Source of the DNA: Thalassotalea sp. PS06
GTDB lineage: Bacteria > Pseudomonadota > Gammaproteobacteria > Enterobacterales > Alteromonadaceae
Assembly (NCBI RefSeq): GCF_007197775.1
Contig: NZ_CP041638.1
Coordinates: forward strand, 930,001 to 994,000
Reading direction: 5' to 3'
DNA: 64,000 nt
This document shows, one piece after another, positions 44,213 to 52,886 of this stretch (within the stretch, counting starts at the first letter, position 1; each line of letters starts with the position of its first letter). Made by a program: the position numbers and the translations under genes. The notes under the pieces were generated by a model. It was not told where the DNA came from. It did not search any database and saw nothing but the letters and a program-made list of their open reading frames with translations.

Positions 44213-46843
44213 ATGTATAGCAATAATAAACTTGCTAAATCAGTTCGTCTTGCCCTTATGTTTGGTGCAAGCGCAACTGCTGCTATCTCTGCAAATGCTT
44301 TTGCAGCTGACGAAGTAGTTGAAGAAGATGAAGTAGAGCGTATTGAAGTTACCGGTTCACGCATCAAGCGTACAGACCTTGAAGGTGCTTCTCCTGTAAC
44401 CGTTATGACTGCAGAAGACATCAAAGTTGAAGGTAACTTCACTGTAGCTGATGCTCTACGTGGTAGCTCATTCAACTCTTTCGGTTCTTTCTCTGAGCGT
44501 TCTGGTAGCTCTGCTCAGTCTCAAGCTACAGTTAACCTACGTGGTGCTGGTTCTAACCGTACTCTAGTTCTTCTAGACGGTAAGCGTATGCCTGGTTCTC
44601 CAACGCTTGGTGGTCAAGCAGCTAACCTTAACGCGATTCCTTTCGCTGCTGTAGAGCGTATCGAAATCCTAACTGACGGTGCATCTTCTACTTACGGTTC
44701 TGACGCGATTGCCGGTGTTGTTAACATCATTCTTAAGAAGAACTACGAAGGTCTAGAGTTCAACGTTGGTGTTGGTCAACGTGATCAGGACGAAGGCACT
44801 ACTTCAAGTGAATTCTCAATCCTAGGTGGTTACTCAACTGACAAAGGTAACATCACCTTTGCATTCGATCACCAGAAGCGTTTAGGTATTTCAGACGGTG
44901 CTCGTCCTTACACTGCTGCTCGCGCAGAAGATACTGACGGTAACGGTCAAATCGATATCTACACTGCAGATACTGATGGTTGGTCTTGGTACGGTGCTTC
45001 TGTACTAGCACCTGATTTCTCTGAAATCCAAGCGTCTCCTCTTTGTGATGACTTAATCGCTGAGTACGGTGATGACGTATTCAAGAAAATGGCCGCTGAA
45101 AATGGTACTGGTTACCCAGGTGAAGTTTGTGCATTCGCATACGCAAACGTTTCTTACAACACTGCTTCTATCGACCGTAACACTCTATTCGTTGACGCTA
45201 ACTATGAAGTTGCTGACAGCGTAGAATGGTTCGGCCGTGCAATGTTCGTACAAAACTCTTCTTTCGGTCGTTACGCTCCACCAGCGGCTCCATGGCCTGG
45301 TATGTCTGCTGACAACCCTAATAACCCTTACGGTGTTGATGGTGCATACGGTCTGTTCCGTTGGGTTGGTATCGGTACTCGTGACGGTAACGTTGACGAT
45401 TACAGCCAAGATTACCTAACTGGTCTACGTGGTGAACTAGACTGGGGTAACGCTACTTGGGAAGCTTACTACCACAAAAATATCGCTGACAACAAATCTG
45501 TTGGTGAGTACTACTTATCATACGGTGGTCTAGCTTACAACGAAGCTAACGGCATCGACCTAGGTTCTGAGCAAGGTGTTGCTAACATGAAAGCAACGAC
45601 TCTACAGAATTCTTTCTCTTCATTTGATCAGTACAACGCTGGTATCGGTTTCGACTTATTCGAACTTCCAGCTGGTGCAATTGCCCACTACTTTGGTGCT
45701 GAGTACATGGAGCAGACTTATGCTGATACTTATGACGGTCAGTCTGAAGCTGGTCTAATCGGTGGTTCTGCAGGTAACTCTGCTGCCGGTGAGCGTGATA
45801 TCACTGCATTCTTCTACGAAGCAGCTATCCCAGTAACTGACTCTATCGAAGTTAACGTAGCAGCTCGTTACGATGACTACTCTGACTTCGGTGACAACCT
45901 TGCTCCTAAAGCGTCTGTACGTTGGGAACTTCTAGACGGTCTTGTACTACGTGCTTCTTACTCTGAAGCGTTCCGTGCACCAGGTCTTGACGAACTAAAC
46001 GCAGCAACGACTTTCTCTGCGGAAGCCGCTACAGATTACCGTCTGTGTGAGCAAAACGGTGTTGCTCCTGACAATTGTCCTTCACGTCAGTTCGATACAT
46101 ACTATAAGTCTAACCCAGACTTAGGTGCTGAAACTTCTGAGTACACTAACGTTGGTCTTGCTTGGGATATTACTGATGACATGGGTCTTAAGTTCGATTA
46201 CTTCAACTTGTCAATCGATGACGTAATCGCGACTAAGACTGTTCAAGGTCTACTAACTGACGAAGATCAGGGTGAAATCACTGCACTTCCAGTAGGTACA
46301 GACGTTTCTGACGAAACTTTCTACCTAATCCGTTCTGAAGGTGGTGCTCTAATCGAAGCGGGTACTGGTTACTTCAACGGTGGTACACTTAACGTCGAAG
46401 GTCTTGACGTAACATTCAACGCAGGTTTCGAAACTGGTTTCGGTGACTTCCGTTTCAACACGGTTAACTCTTTCATCTTTGATTACGGTGATGAGTTCAA
46501 CTTTGCTGGTACTGAAGGTGCTCCAGAGTACAAGTCTGTTACTACGCTAGGTTGGTCTTTAGGCGACTTCTCAGCAGCTTGGACTGCTAACTACACGGAT
46601 TCTACTTCTGAGTCTTCTCGTGTAGTTGATAACAAGCTAACTAAAGACGGTAAGCTAGACAGCTGGTTAATCCACAACGTTACATTCACCTACGATGCGG
46701 GTGAGTGGGGTGCATTAACTCTTCAAGTTGCTAACTTAACTGACGAAGATCCAGTACTTAACTCAATCGGTCAGTGGACCGACCAAAACTTGTACAACAA
46801 CTTTGGTCGTGACTACCGTGCAAGCTACTCTATCAAGTTCTAA
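44213..46843 (+). CDS. TonB-dependent outer-membrane receptor
   Basis: An 876-aa outer-membrane transporter. A signal peptide ending AFA leads to a TonB-box-like acidic stretch and the plug domain (RIEVTGSRIKRTDLEGASPVTV), followed by a 22-strand barrel ending in the aromatic YSIKF. It belongs to the large Alteromonadales receptors for peptides or oligosaccharides; the ligand is not shown. The chosen ATG at 44213 has a GGGAGT ribosome-binding site; a longer start at 44195 is less likely. Codon choice is unusually uniform (for example CTA, GGT, TCT and GTT), which suggests strong expression. A terminator follows at 46867. Confidence 0.94.
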   Translation: MYSNNKLAKSVRLALMFGASATAAISANAFAADEVVEEDEVERIEVTGSRIKRTDLEGASPVTVMTAEDIKVEGNFTVADALRGSSFNSFGSFSERSGSSAQSQATVNLRGAGSNRTLVLLDGKRMPGSPTLGGQAANLNAIPFAAVERIEILTDGASSTYGSDAIAGVVNIILKKNYEGLEFNVGVGQRDQDEGTTSSEFSILGGYSTDKGNITFAFDHQKRLGISDGARPYTAARAEDTDGNGQIDIYTADTDGWSWYGASVLAPDFSEIQASPLCDDLIAEYGDDVFKKMAAENGTGYPGEVCAFAYANVSYNTASIDRNTLFVDANYEVADSVEWFGRAMFVQNSSFGRYAPPAAPWPGMSADNPNNPYGVDGAYGLFRWVGIGTRDGNVDDYSQDYLTGLRGELDWGNATWEAYYHKNIADNKSVGEYYLSYGGLAYNEANGIDLGSEQGVANMKATTLQNSFSSFDQYNAGIGFDLFELPAGAIAHYFGAEYMEQTYADTYDGQSEAGLIGGSAGNSAAGERDITAFFYEAAIPVTDSIEVNVAARYDDYSDFGDNLAPKASVRWELLDGLVLRASYSEAFRAPGLDELNAATTFSAEAATDYRLCEQNGVAPDNCPSRQFDTYYKSNPDLGAETSEYTNVGLAWDITDDMGLKFDYFNLSIDDVIATKTVQGLLTDEDQGEITALPVGTDVSDETFYLIRSEGGALIEAGTGYFNGGTLNVEGLDVTFNAGFETGFGDFRFNTVNSFIFDYGDEFNFAGTEGAPEYKSVTTLGWSLGDFSAAWTANYTDSTSESSRVVDNKLTKDGKLDSWLIHNVTFTYDAGEWGALTLQVANLTDEDPVLNSIGQWTDQNLYNNFGRDYRASYSIKF

Positions 46844-46866
46844 GAACTGCTTAGTTTAAGCTAATA

Positions 46867-46893
46867 AAAGGCCGCATTATGCGGCCTTTTTTA
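46867..46893 (+). terminator. Terminator after the TonB-dependent receptor
   Basis: AAAGGCCGCAT and ATGCGGCCTTT form a perfect stem followed by a T run. Confidence 0.93.
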
Positions 46894-46999
46894 TCTCTGT
46901 GACCCGTATCTACGACTACTATCTACATCACAATTCCATAAAGCTTGATCTAATATTTTTATGTTTGGTCAACGCAGCGTTAAAATTTCAGGAAACATC

Positions 47000-47923
47000 A
47001 TGAGCAATTACTGGAGCCAATACTGGCAGCAGGGGCATTTAACTTCTTTTGGACAGGACCTCGCACACAATTATGAAGGGCCATTAAAAAATGTCTGGAA
47101 GGACGTTTTTCAACAGGCGAATAACCAAGATTCTTTCGTTGATATTGGCACCGGAAACGGTGCACTGCTTGAACTGGCTTGCCAAGGCATAAACAGCGAT
47201 GACATGCCCGAAATGGTGGGAATCGATCTGGCTGACGTGGCGTTACCTGGTTCGATTAACGATTATTCAGGTAAAATTTCCATTCAGGGGAAAATAGACG
47301 CTACCAATATGCCTTTTACTTCAGAATCCAAATCCTGGGTGATCTCGCAATTTGGTATTGAATACTGTGCGATTAAAAAAGTGTTCTCGGAAGTGTCACG
47401 CATTCTGTCGAGTAGCGGAAAGTTTCAATTTATTTGTCATCACCCGGATTCGATTATAGTTAAGCCCAATACTCAGATTTTAGACATGTCGAGAAAGCTT
47501 AACGAAAATAAAGGTGCATTGTCATTGCTAGAAAACCTTACAAAAGAGCTTATTCGAAGTGGTAGAGGTAGCCCAAAATCGGAGTCTATCCGCCTGAAGC
47601 TTAATAAGAAAATAGAGGCATTGTTAACCGAAGATCAAACCGCATTCATTGCAACCTATTTTCCAATGTTTTCAAAGGCGGTGCTATCGACTTCGGACAG
47701 CACGTTGCAAAAACGCTATTTTGCCAAGTTTAAAGAGGAATTAGCCGGCTCAATGATGCGGCTTGCCGATTTATCTCAGGCAGCAATTTCCGATAAACGA
47801 AAATCAGAAATTATTTCAGCCTGTGAACAACACAACCTGGTACTTTCTACTTTTAGTGAAGTTTATGACAACAATGGTCAGTTACTCGCCTGGAGGATTG
47901 CGGGTAGCAAAGTCTCTGACTGA
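47000..47923 (+). CDS. Class I SAM-dependent methyltransferase
   Basis: A 307-aa protein whose motif I, FVDIGTGNGALLELA, is followed by an acidic residue (EMVGIDLADVAL) that would contact SAM ribose. Methyl acceptor unknown. The ATG at 47000 is preferred because AGGAAA lies just before it; an upstream start at 46961 is possible. Its TGA stop runs directly into a dispersed repeat at 47926, so the C-terminus may once have been longer. Confidence 0.85.
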   Translation: MSNYWSQYWQQGHLTSFGQDLAHNYEGPLKNVWKDVFQQANNQDSFVDIGTGNGALLELACQGINSDDMPEMVGIDLADVALPGSINDYSGKISIQGKIDATNMPFTSESKSWVISQFGIEYCAIKKVFSEVSRILSSSGKFQFICHHPDSIIVKPNTQILDMSRKLNENKGALSLLENLTKELIRSGRGSPKSESIRLKLNKKIEALLTEDQTAFIATYFPMFSKAVLSTSDSTLQKRYFAKFKEELAGSMMRLADLSQAAISDKRKSEIISACEQHNLVLSTFSEVYDNNGQLLAWRIAGSKVSD

Positions 47924-47925
47924 TA

Positions 47926-48137
47926 ATACCAATCCCACTAAGTTTGTGCACAACTCAGAGTTAGGGCCGTAAATGGGTCTCTCACTAACTCCCTACGGGT
48001 TAGTTTCAAAGGCGTTTGGACTACGTTACTGATTTTGGCTCATTTTAAGAGCGGAATAACCATTCTCTGCAATCAATGCCTTGTCTAAAAGCCTTTAAAT
48101 TCTCACTGAGTGAGCAATAATTTAATGGGATTGGTAT
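47926..48137. repeat. 212-bp miniature inverted-repeat element
   Basis: It has ends ATACCAATCCCA and TGGGATTGGTAT. The body matches the element at 41616-41890 except for the missing 63-bp internal block. It starts at the second base after the TGA of the methyltransferase. No coding capacity. Confidence 0.88.
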
Positions 48138-48233
48138 AACCTAGTTTTATATTCAATAGTGTATGGCCAATCGTTGGCAACATGAGCGTTGGTAATAAGC
48201 TGGGATATGCGTAGCGTTACCATGGCAACAGGT

Positions 48234-48407
48234 TACGATGACGATAAAGGCCAGAAGTCTGACGATTAATGTAAGAACCTGTTTGACAAAGAGCCGCCTT
48301 TCGCGGGTCAGGGTTTCGCAAGTGGTGGTACGGGTATTAACACCGTATCAGAAGCTTATGACGTTATCGGTCAATACTTCCAGTTTAGTTTAACGATGAA
48401 ATTCTAA
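48234..48407 (+). pseudogene. 3' remnant of a TonB-dependent receptor gene
   Basis: From 48276 the frame reads NLFDKEPPFAGQGFASGG and continues to a YFQFSLTMKF end and TAA at 48405-48407. NLFDKEPP and the aromatic C-terminal strand are classic for the end of a receptor barrel. Just upstream the sense continues in another frame (LTINV), with a one-base loss at 48271-48276; stops interrupt what precedes it. No plug or signal sequence survives. It ends in its own terminator. Confidence 0.8.
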
Positions 48408-48426
48408 TTCTGGATATTGTATTAGT

Positions 48427-48453
48427 AGCGTCGGATTTTCCGGCGCTTTTTTA
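48427..48453 (+). terminator. Terminator of the receptor remnant
   Basis: AGCGTCGGA and TCCGGCGCT pair with one G-T around TTT, followed by a T run. It sits 20 bases after the remnant's stop codon. Confidence 0.8.
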
Positions 48454-48970
48454 TTTCCAGAGAAGATGAGTTTACTGAAATTGCCGTTGTGCCGCATCTC
48501 ATCTGGTTCAATATCATGCTAAAATGAACCTTGTATGTTTAACATTTTTGGTGGTGTTTAAGAGTTAATCGATATGTTTACCTGCAGGGGGCGTGATTGC
48601 TATTAACGTAGAGCTTTATTTCAATTTAAAAATCCAATCAGGTTAAGAACGATTCAGACTCGTAAACAACACTTCATAATAATCCCAATCTTTAATCTAT
48701 TTTCCGCCAAATCTGTTTAGCAAAAGGCTGTTTGTTAAACTAGAGTTAACCAGCAGTGAGTGCATATATGGGCACCTTTTGACGGATATTTTCAGATAAA
48801 TCTGTATAAATCCCACAGACACAGTTCTATTTAAATTTGACTTACTACGAACAACTTAGTAAAAAAGGTTTATGTCATTAAAGTTTTTGTGTATTTATTG
48901 ACAGATATTAATAAAAAAAACGCAAAAAAAGGTTATTTTTTAAGCGCTAAGTGTGAGCAAAGCAAAATGT

Positions 48971-48986
48971 TTGACTTTAACGTCAA
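48971..48986. promoter_or_regulatory. Inverted repeat in the TonB-operon leader
   Basis: TTGACTTTAACGTCAA is a 5-bp inverted repeat about 200 bases before the DUF3450 gene. It could be an operator. No known consensus was matched. Confidence 0.25.
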
Positions 48987-49185
48987 GCTATTGTCTTATA
49001 TACAGCTGTATTTTTAAAAAAAGCAGAATAGAAATAACAATTTTGGGAACTTGGTTGTCGCGTTTGTTGCAATGAGGTTAACAAGATTGTGTTTCTATTT
49101 TTAAAACAACTGAGCACTGAATTCCGATATTCAGCACCGCCATTTATTGGTAGTGATAAAGTTAAATAGCAATTGGTTGGGAACT

Positions 49186-49968
49186 ATGTCCAAAATAAGC
49201 AAGAAAAGCCTAATCGCTTCGTCGATTGTTGGCGCCATGGCTTTGGCAGGTAGCAATTTCGCTTCCGCTGCCAGCCTGAACGAACTTCAAAACGGTGAAG
49301 CTGCAATTATTAAAGCTTCTGCTAACTCTCAGAAAAAGATCAACGGCATCTATGAGCAAACTCAGGAATTACTAGCTGAGTACCGCACTGTTGTTGACGA
49401 AACTGAAAACTTGAAAGTTTATAACGATCACGTTCAGCGTTTGGTTAACGACCAGCAAGCTGGTATCGACTCTCTGGAGCGTCAAATTGGTACAATCGAG
49501 GAAACCAAGAAAGGTGTTGTTCCTCTAATGTACAAGATGATCGAATCTCTTGAGCAATTCATCGAACTAGACATCCCGGTTAACCTGAAAGACCGTACTG
49601 AGCGTTTAGAACGTCTTAAAGACGTGATGAGCCGTCAGGGTATCTCTGTCGCTGAGCAATTCCGTTTGGTTCTTGAAGCTTACGAAATTGAAACCGATTA
49701 CGGTTCAATGTTCTCTGCTTACCAGGGCGACCTTGAATTTGAAGGTACTAACATCACTGTCGACTTCGTTCACATGGGGCGTACCGTTCTTGTCGCTCAA
49801 TCTCTTGATTTGAAAAACGCTTGGATCTGGGATCACAGCAACCGTGAGTGGAAAGCTTTGGAAGATGAATACCTAAGCCCAATCACAAAAGCAATTCGTA
49901 TGGCGCGTAAACAAACTGCTCCTGATCTAGTTAAACTACCAGTATATGCAGCGGGGGCTGGTGAATAA
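49186..49968 (+). CDS. DUF3450 periplasmic protein of the TonB2-type operon
   Basis: A 260-aa exported protein with signal peptide ending ASA and a long coiled coil (residues ~30-110), typical of DUF3450. The family is found as the first gene of TonB2-type energy systems and is needed for some receptors; its exact job is unknown. The ATG at 49186 is chosen over 49147 as it gives a normal signal peptide and has GGGAAC before it. The stop codon shares one base with the next gene's ATG. Confidence 0.9.
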   Translation: MSKISKKSLIASSIVGAMALAGSNFASAASLNELQNGEAAIIKASANSQKKINGIYEQTQELLAEYRTVVDETENLKVYNDHVQRLVNDQQAGIDSLERQIGTIEETKKGVVPLMYKMIESLEQFIELDIPVNLKDRTERLERLKDVMSRQGISVAEQFRLVLEAYEIETDYGSMFSAYQGDLEFEGTNITVDFVHMGRTVLVAQSLDLKNAWIWDHSNREWKALEDEYLSPITKAIRMARKQTAPDLVKLPVYAAGAGE

Positions 49969-51317
49969 TGAAAACGATTATTAAAAGCGCAGTAATCACT
50001 GCAACTCTAGCATTAACAGCGGGTATGTCTGTAGCTTCTGCGAACACTCTTGACGACCTGTTAAAGCAAGTTAAAGCTGACCGTGTGTCGGAAGCTAAAA
50101 TCGATAAAGCGCGTGAACAAGAATTCTTGTCTGCTCGTGCTGACAAACAAGCTCTACTAAACAAAGCGCAAGCTGAGTTAAAAGCTGAGAAAGATCGCAA
50201 CGCTCGTTTAACCAAACAGTTTGCTGATAACGAAACTATGCTAACCACCAAAGAAGCTGAACTTGAAGCTGCTAAAGGTGACTTAGGTGAGATGTTCGGT
50301 GTTGTTCGTCGTGCATCAGGTAACGCATACGGCCGTATCGCTACTTCAATCGTAAGTGCTGAATACCCGGGTCGCGAAGCGGTTCTTGACAAGCTTGCAA
50401 ACGCCAAAGAAATTCCGGTTCTTTCTGAACTAGAAGAACTATGGTTTGCACTGCAAACTGAAATGACTGAGTCAGGCAAAGTTTCTACGTTTGACGCCGA
50501 AGTTACTATGCTTGACGGTGGTAAAGCTAACCAGTCTGTTACTCGTGTTGGTTCATTCAACCTTCTTTCAGACCAGGGTTACCTGAACTACAACGACGTA
50601 CAGAAGCAAATCCAACCTCTAGGTAAGCAACCTGACACTGCTGTAGGCGATGTTGCTCCTTTCCTGGATAACACTTCTGGGTATGCGCCTCTATTCATTG
50701 ACCCTTCAAAAGGTCAGATTCTTAAGCTAGAGACGCAAAAAGCTACGTGGTCTGAGCGTTATCACCAAGGTGGTACCGTTGGTTATGTAATCACTGCAGT
50801 ACTTATCCTGGGTTTCCTAATCGCTATCGAGCGTATGGTATTCTTGGGCGCTGTTGGTGCGAAGATCAAAGCGCAGCTTAAGAACACTTCACAACCTAAA
50901 ACTAACAACCCTCTAGGTCGTATGTTAACGGTTTACGAAGAAAACAAAGACATCGATGCAGAGTCTCTTGAACTGAAACTGGATGAAGCTATCTTACGTG
51001 AGACACCGAAGGTTGAGCGTGGTATCAACATCATCAAGATTTTCGCTGCAATCGCGCCTCTATTAGGTCTACTAGGTACAGTTGTTGGTATGATCGGTAC
51101 GTTCCAATCAATCACGCTTTACGGTACGGGTGACCCGAAAATCATGGCTGGTGATATCTCTATGGCTCTTGTAACAACTGCTATGGGTCTAATCGCTGCA
51201 TTGCCTCTAATCCTTGTACACAGCATCGTAGCTGGTCGTGCTAAAACTATTTTCCACATCCTTGACGAGCAAAGCGCGGGCATCGTAGCTTCAATCGCCG
51301 AGAAGGAGAAACAATAA
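49968..51317 (+). CDS. TtpC-like MotA/TolQ/ExbB proton-channel protein
   Basis: A 449-aa membrane protein: a signal-like N-terminus, a periplasmic coiled coil (~20-110), a globular region, and a C-terminal MotA/TolQ/ExbB domain (~270-440) with APLLGLLGTVVGMIGTF. The long periplasmic extension is that of TtpC, an extra component of Vibrio TonB2 systems, and separates it from ordinary ExbB. It shares one base with both neighbours, so the operon is tightly coupled. Confidence 0.92.
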   Translation: MKTIIKSAVITATLALTAGMSVASANTLDDLLKQVKADRVSEAKIDKAREQEFLSARADKQALLNKAQAELKAEKDRNARLTKQFADNETMLTTKEAELEAAKGDLGEMFGVVRRASGNAYGRIATSIVSAEYPGREAVLDKLANAKEIPVLSELEELWFALQTEMTESGKVSTFDAEVTMLDGGKANQSVTRVGSFNLLSDQGYLNYNDVQKQIQPLGKQPDTAVGDVAPFLDNTSGYAPLFIDPSKGQILKLETQKATWSERYHQGGTVGYVITAVLILGFLIAIERMVFLGAVGAKIKAQLKNTSQPKTNNPLGRMLTVYEENKDIDAESLELKLDEAILRETPKVERGINIIKIFAAIAPLLGLLGTVVGMIGTFQSITLYGTGDPKIMAGDISMALVTTAMGLIAALPLILVHSIVAGRAKTIFHILDEQSAGIVASIAEKEKQ

Positions 51318-51841
51318 TGTTGTTCCTGATAGAACTTTGGGAATCTGTCAGGGAATTTATTGCGACAGGCGGCTTCGTATTATACTTCGTCGCCTTGGCA
51401 CTCTTCTTAATGTGGATTTTGATGATTGAGAAGTACTGGTTTCTGACTTCGGTCTACCCAAAAATGAAGCGTGATATTATCGCGCGTTGGGACGCCCGTA
51501 CTGACACAACGTCATGGTATGCACATCGAATTAGAGATGCATGGATTTCTGAAGCGGCAGAGATATTAGATGCACGTATGATTACCATTAAAACTTTGGT
51601 AGCTATGTGTCCCCTTATCGGTTTGTTGGGTACCGTTACTGGTATGATTGCAGTATTCGAAATTATGGCTGTACAAGGTACAGGTAACCCGCGCCTGATG
51701 GCCGCAGGTATTTCGATGGCAACAATTCCGACCATGGCCGGTATGGTTGCAGCCTTATCGGGAGTATTTTTCAGCTCTCGTTTGGATGCAAAGGTGAAAA
51801 TGGCCAAGGCGAAGCTTGTTGACAGCTTGCCTCATCACTAG
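51317..51841 (+). CDS. exbB: ExbB-like proton-channel protein
   Basis: A 174-aa inner-membrane protein with three helices and the ExbB/TolQ signature CPLIGLLGTVTGMIAVF. With ExbD it would use the proton gradient to energise TonB. This short form is the true ExbB of the set, next to the long TtpC-like protein. It begins at the last base of the upstream stop codon. Confidence 0.93.
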   Translation: MLFLIELWESVREFIATGGFVLYFVALALFLMWILMIEKYWFLTSVYPKMKRDIIARWDARTDTTSWYAHRIRDAWISEAAEILDARMITIKTLVAMCPLIGLLGTVTGMIAVFEIMAVQGTGNPRLMAAGISMATIPTMAGMVAALSGVFFSSRLDAKVKMAKAKLVDSLPHH

Positions 51842-51853
51842 AGAGAGTTTCTA

Positions 51854-52258
51854 ATGGCACGTAAACGTATTCGTGAAGGGGAAGAAGCAGCGATAGATAT
51901 GACGCCGATGCTCGACATCGTATTCATCATGCTTATCTTCTTCATTGTAACCACTTCCTTCGTGAAGGAAGCTGGTATCGATGTGCAAAAGCCGGCAGCG
52001 GCTAATGCGATTAAGAAACCGTCAGCGAACATCTTCATAGCTATTCGTGAAAACGGTGAGATTTGGATGGACAAGCGTGTAGTTGATGTAGAACGAGTTT
52101 CTGCAAACCTTGAAAAACTACTCGCTGAACAACCAACTGATATTGTAATCATCCAGGCAGATAAAGGCGCTCGTCACGGTGTCGTTGTTAAAGTTATGGA
52201 TGCAATTAAGGATGCAGGAATCGATAAGATTTCTATTGCTGCAGCAACAGGTGCTTAA
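51854..52258 (+). CDS. exbD: ExbD-like biopolymer transport protein
   Basis: A 134-aa protein with a cytoplasmic start, one membrane helix, and a periplasmic domain. The helix includes DMTPMLDIVFIMLIFFIV, with the Asp essential for proton transfer. It is 12 bases after exbB and immediately before tonB, and completes the ExbB-ExbD motor. Confidence 0.94.
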   Translation: MARKRIREGEEAAIDMTPMLDIVFIMLIFFIVTTSFVKEAGIDVQKPAAANAIKKPSANIFIAIRENGEIWMDKRVVDVERVSANLEKLLAEQPTDIVIIQADKGARHGVVVKVMDAIKDAGIDKISIAAATGA

Positions 52259-52259
52259 T

Positions 52260-52886
52260 ATGGTTCGCTTTCTAGTATCAATACTATTGGGCGTGGCTGT
52301 AACCTTTGGTCTGTTTGTGTTTATGGCATTTTTGATCTCTGGTGGCGCCAAGCGTAACGCTGATAATCAGGAACAAGTGATTATTGACATCGTGTCTACG
52401 CCGCCTAAATCAAATGTTCAGGAACGTAAACGTGTGCCACCGCCACCGCCACCGCCACCAAAAGTTCCACCGAAGCCTCAGGCTCCGGAGCCAGATACGA
52501 GTAATAACAACAATGGTTTGGCGTTTAACGTCCCTGGCGTAGAGTTATCCGGTACATCTGCCGGTATGGATGCCCCAGGTGCAGGCTTTGGCCGAGATGG
52601 TGAAGCAACGCCTATCGTTCGAATCGAGCCTAAATACCCGATTCAGGCTGCTCGTGATGGTAAAGAAGGCTGGGTACAGCTTAGCTTCACCATTAACGAA
52701 GTAGGTGGCGTTGAAGACGTTACCGTTATCGCAGCCGAGCCTAAGCGTATTTTCGACAAAGAGGCAAAACGTGCTCTACGTAAGTGGAAGTACAAGCCGA
52801 AAATCGTTGATGGTAAGCCTATCAAACAACCAGGTATGACGGTTCAACTTGACTTCAAGATGAATCAGGACGGAGGTGCTCAATAA
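52260..52886 (+). CDS. tonB: TonB family energy-transducing protein
   Basis: A 208-aa protein: one N-terminal membrane helix (~5-27), a Pro-rich spacer (PPPPPPPPKVPPKPQAPEPD, ~60-80), and a C-terminal TonB domain (~120-208, RIEPKYPIQAARDGKEGWV). It spans the periplasm to drive receptors such as that at 44213. The ATG at 52260 is chosen; it is 1 base after the exbD stop. The following TPR gene overlaps by one base. Confidence 0.93.
   Translation: MVRFLVSILLGVAVTFGLFVFMAFLISGGAKRNADNQEQVIIDIVSTPPKSNVQERKRVPPPPPPPPKVPPKPQAPEPDTSNNNNGLAFNVPGVELSGTSAGMDAPGAGFGRDGEATPIVRIEPKYPIQAARDGKEGWVQLSFTINEVGGVEDVTVIAAEPKRIFDKEAKRALRKWKYKPKIVDGKPIKQPGMTVQLDFKMNQDGGAQ

Larger units (their letters stand above)
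48138..49185. other. About 1-kb gap with a receptor remnant and the TonB-operon leader
   Basis: The left third holds the decayed 3' end of a TonB-dependent receptor (48276-48407) and its terminator. The rest is AT-rich with no gene. A TTGAC-TTTAAC-GTCAA inverted repeat at 48971-48986 lies in the leader region of the operon at 49186. Confidence 0.55.
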
